Shown: one piece after another, positions 61,250-64,000 of the stretch
Numbering within the stretch: the first letter of the stretch is position 1
Layout of the letters: every line of letters starts with the position of its first letter
Assembly: GCA_963513935.1 (NCBI GenBank)
Contig: OY740773.1
Coordinates: forward strand, 102,595,291-102,659,290
Length of the DNA: 64,000 nt
Direction of reading: 5' to 3'
Source of the DNA: Aphrophora alni
Lineage: Eukaryota; Arthropoda; Insecta; Hemiptera; Aphrophoridae
Notes under the pieces: model-generated
Databases searched by the model: none
Told to the model about the DNA's origin: nothing
What the model saw: the letters and a program-made list of their open reading frames with translations, nothing else
Program-made: the position numbers and the translations under genes

Positions 61250-63781
61250 ATAACATAATACTTTTCTTATATGTTATAAAATATTTTATCTTTATTATAA
61301 AATCCAAAATAGTGAAGTTACTTTATTAAAAATTTATTTGAAATATCTACAACTAGTCTTCAACTACTACTAAATAAGTTGACAATAATGCAGATAATTT
61401 CAGTTATAGAAATTCATTTGTTTATTCATTTAAATTATAAATATTTTCTTTTAGTAAATTATTTCTTGTTAAACATTAATAATATTTGCTTTTGAGTTCT
61501 TTTAATAACACAACAAGGTTAAATTGTCTTTAATTACAAAGTTAAATTATTCCAGGCTAGCTCTAGGTTTGGGTTCATTACATATATCTTTATCATAGAA
61601 TTACAAAGTTCTTTTATAAATATTAGTAATTAATATTTATTATTTTCTCGGGGCAGGCACTCGACCAGACATGAACAAACTGTTTTTAACGCATTTTGTG
61701 AAGTTACAGTTAAGAAAAATTGAGATTTAGGATCGGTGTTCTTTTTTGAAATAGGCTTATGAATTGTAAAATTTGTTAAAGTTTATTTTCAATATTAAGA
61801 GTTTCTGGACTTTATTATGTTTAAATTTACAGAGGATACCACTCTCTGTGTGATTTAGCACTGAATTTACCACTGTTTATACTGTTTTAACATACTAAAA
61901 CTTGACGGCATCACTTTTAAAATTACGAATAGAAATTTTCATCTTTTGGCTCTGAAGTCTTGGATTGGAATGAATTTTTGGCTTCGGTTTTTGAATTGAA
62001 TTGTTGCCGCGGTTCCCAGCATGCACTGTTCTTCCGTTCCCTTGGTTACTCAAATAATATTCTTTCGCCTTGTACAATTTGATGTTCCTGACTTGAATAA
62101 ATTATAATTTTGATTTTACTTTATGTCTTTTTTGCCTTTGGTCTCGTGATAATATTTATTCATATTTACATTGTCGATTCTTAAATGAGTTTACTGATTT
62201 TATTGTTAATTGTATAATTTCCCGTTCCAACAGAATGACGTACTTATATCTATGACTCAAGTAGTCCTAGTTCTAATTCTAATTATATAACATTTGGGTC
62301 TTACGGTTACTATTTATGTTCTTAAATTTACTTTAAGGATTATTTTACTATTCTAACTATTCTAACAGATATTGTGACTTATTATTTATTTTTATTTGAT
62401 TTTATTAATTTCGATTGTGATAGTCGTTTCTTTGATCTAGTTGTACTAACAAAAACATGGCGTTCATAGGGAATGCGTTTTACCTTCATATATTGTATAT
62501 GCTATCTTCTGATGATTAAAATAAAAAAATAGTTGTTTACTGAGGCTATATATATATATATGTGTAGTGCTTATATTAATTTATGGTGTAGTGTTTGTGA
62601 TAGTATTATGGAATTGGTTTCAATGTGTTTGTTTAGATGTGAGGTTATAGGTTTTCATGTTACAAGGCTCTGTCTAGGCTTTATTCTATATTTGAGAATT
62701 ATATTTGATAATATCCATTTCTATATGGATTTGGGTGAATTCTTGGGGTGTGAATTGGTTTTGACATAGTTAATTTAGTTATTGATGATGTTTTTCCTTG
62801 TGTATTACTTTCGTAAATTGTTTAGGCCTATCAGCTGATATTTTAGTGTCGGTTTCTTGGTTGGCTTTGTGGGTCATTGAACTTTGCTTTGTTTTGGTGT
62901 CGTTTATTTTAGGCTAACTTTTTATGATGGAATTTGTGACGTTATAAATGCCCTTTAAATTTGTTTTTGTGAAGTTTACTGAACAATAAATAAATTTATA
63001 ACTAACAAATTACATTGTAAAATAACATATATAACATAATATAACATAACATAACATACATTGAACACTTATTCTTATGGAATTATAGGTTATCCTTACT
63101 TATTTTATCAGTTGATTTTGAATTGGTTTAACAAATTGAATAAAATTAACAATTGGATCATATGGATCTTATTCTCATATTAGGCTACATATACCTAATT
63201 AATTGATATTTTATATCATAATTCATGGTTCATGGGGTTATACATAGTTTATCATTTGGGTAACACTTTATAGTTGGGGACACATGTTTTATCATTGGGG
63301 TGGGAAACATATAATTGTCATATGACATATAGTTCATACTAAGGAATGTCCATTGGACATGGGGAATACACATTTCGGGGACACTTTTACATAAATACAT
63401 ATTTTGTGATACTGTTCATTTTTATTTCACTGTTTTTATATGGGTTCACTATTCATGGAGATATACATATATTTTAACATATAAATATTTGTGATAATTC
63501 ACTGTTTATGGGGGGAATAAGTTGTGTGGGTTGTGGGAAAAATACTGTTTATGAGGGACCATTTTGTTTGTAGTAAAAACACATTGTTGATGGGGAACAT
63601 ACATATAGATAGTCACATTTTTTTATATTTAAGCACTTTGTTTATGGGGAATATACATATATATAGGGAATTATATATAAATGGATAGTCACATTGTTTA
63701 TGGTGAACACATGTTTTATAGGGGACACTTGTTTTATATTGAAGTACATTGTTTATATCGTTGCACTTAACTTTATGTCGA
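61250..63781. other. Sequence between two gypsy elements, likely including the 3' LTR of the second
   Basis: A 3' LTR of the second gypsy element (pol end at 63782) should lie here, but without its partner LTR the borders cannot be set. It contains short ATAAC units near 63020-63056 and a degenerate tandem array at 63230-63760. No gene is supported. Confidence 0.45.
63230..63760. repeat. Degenerate tandem/dispersed short repeat (CATTGTTTATGGGGAA-like)
   Basis: Variants of CA(T/C)TGTTTATGGGGAA and GGGGACAC recur about ten times, often followed by (C)ATACATATA. Spacing is irregular. The array adjoins the 3' end of the second pol frame, so it is probably part of that element's 3' UTR or LTR. 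Confidence 0.6.
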
Positions 63782-64000
63782 TTATGTTGGTTCGTCGGAG
63801 GTCTGTACAGGCAAGGCAATTTTGTAACGACGTAGGAGAGATATGTGATATGGTCCATAGGTTTTTCCATTATCATCGATTAGGGAGTAAATGGCTTTTC
63901 CCATTTTCTTCAATATTTTTAATGGTCCAACATATATTGTGAACAATTTTGCTGTTTCACCATATCCCATACTGGATTGGGGAAATGACTTTACTAGTAC
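63782..64000 (-). CDS. pol: Second Ty3/gypsy pol, integrase C terminus (cut by window edge)
   Basis: The frame is open from the right edge (63998-64000) down to the stop at 63782. It encodes SSMGYGETAKLFTIYVGPL, then AIYSLIDDNGKTYGPYHISL. This parallels the end of the complete pol at 53875-57414 (NAVEGETYKLFEIFSGPY, then GPYHVSSLKKYK) but differs at many positions, so it belongs to a different gypsy family of the same general lineage. Its orientation is the same as that of the first element. The rest of the element lies outside the window. Confidence 0.85.
   Translation of the reverse strand, partial: VLVKSFPQSSMGYGETAKLFTIYVGPLKILKKMGKAIYSLIDDNGKTYGPYHISLLRRYKIALPVQTSDEPT

Overview
The window is AT-rich nuclear DNA from an animal, most likely an arthropod and probably an insect. 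The evidence is spliceosomal introns with GT-AG borders and a mix of mariner, piggyBac, hAT, Penelope-like, LINE and Ty3/gypsy elements. The species cannot be named from the sequence. No rRNA, tRNA, CRISPR array or bacterial-type operon was seen.

Left third (1-17.1 kb): one cellular gene on the + strand is well supported. Five exons (1386-1622, 9117-9277, 12962-13070, 14657-14842, 16958-17071) join in frame to give about 268 C-terminal residues of a TBC-domain Rab GTPase-activating protein that resembles GRTP1. Its first exons lie left of the window or were not found. Its introns hold decayed mariner, LINE and Tigger-like remnants, a foldback MITE and a hammerhead ribozyme motif.

Middle (17-44 kb): no convincing cellular gene. 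This is a transposon graveyard with a few well-delimited elements: three TTAA-flanked piggyBac-type non-autonomous elements (26928-27750, 29203-30118, 35919-36404), a 249-bp palindromic MITE with 8-bp target duplications (30495-30743), and a 268-bp hAT-type MITE (34641-34908) inserted inside a dead mariner and related to an internally deleted hAT at 40135-41245. A Penelope-like RT fragment lies at 32.2-32.5 kb, and a small hammerhead-bearing insertion with 13-bp direct repeats lies at 39.8 kb.

44-51 kb: a probable - strand gene is represented by two alternative-looking terminal exons (46930-47099, and 44432-44479 joined to 44203-44330), mixed with two more hammerhead modules and an IS630/Tc1-mariner-type element with clear terminal inverted repeats. 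A CpG-rich, promoter-like stretch lies at 49.1-49.6 kb.

51.8-61.2 kb: a nearly complete Ty3/gypsy retrotransposon on the - strand, with intact gag (610 aa) and pol (1179 aa), a primer binding site, and two LTRs in which I found no differences. The 5' LTR has lost its outer 105 bp. The pol end of a second gypsy element enters at the right edge (63782-64000).

The most interesting signal is a dispersed family of five hammerhead-ribozyme modules on both strands. They share an extra U after the CUGAUGA box and a loopless palindromic stem III. Two of them sit between inverted arms.
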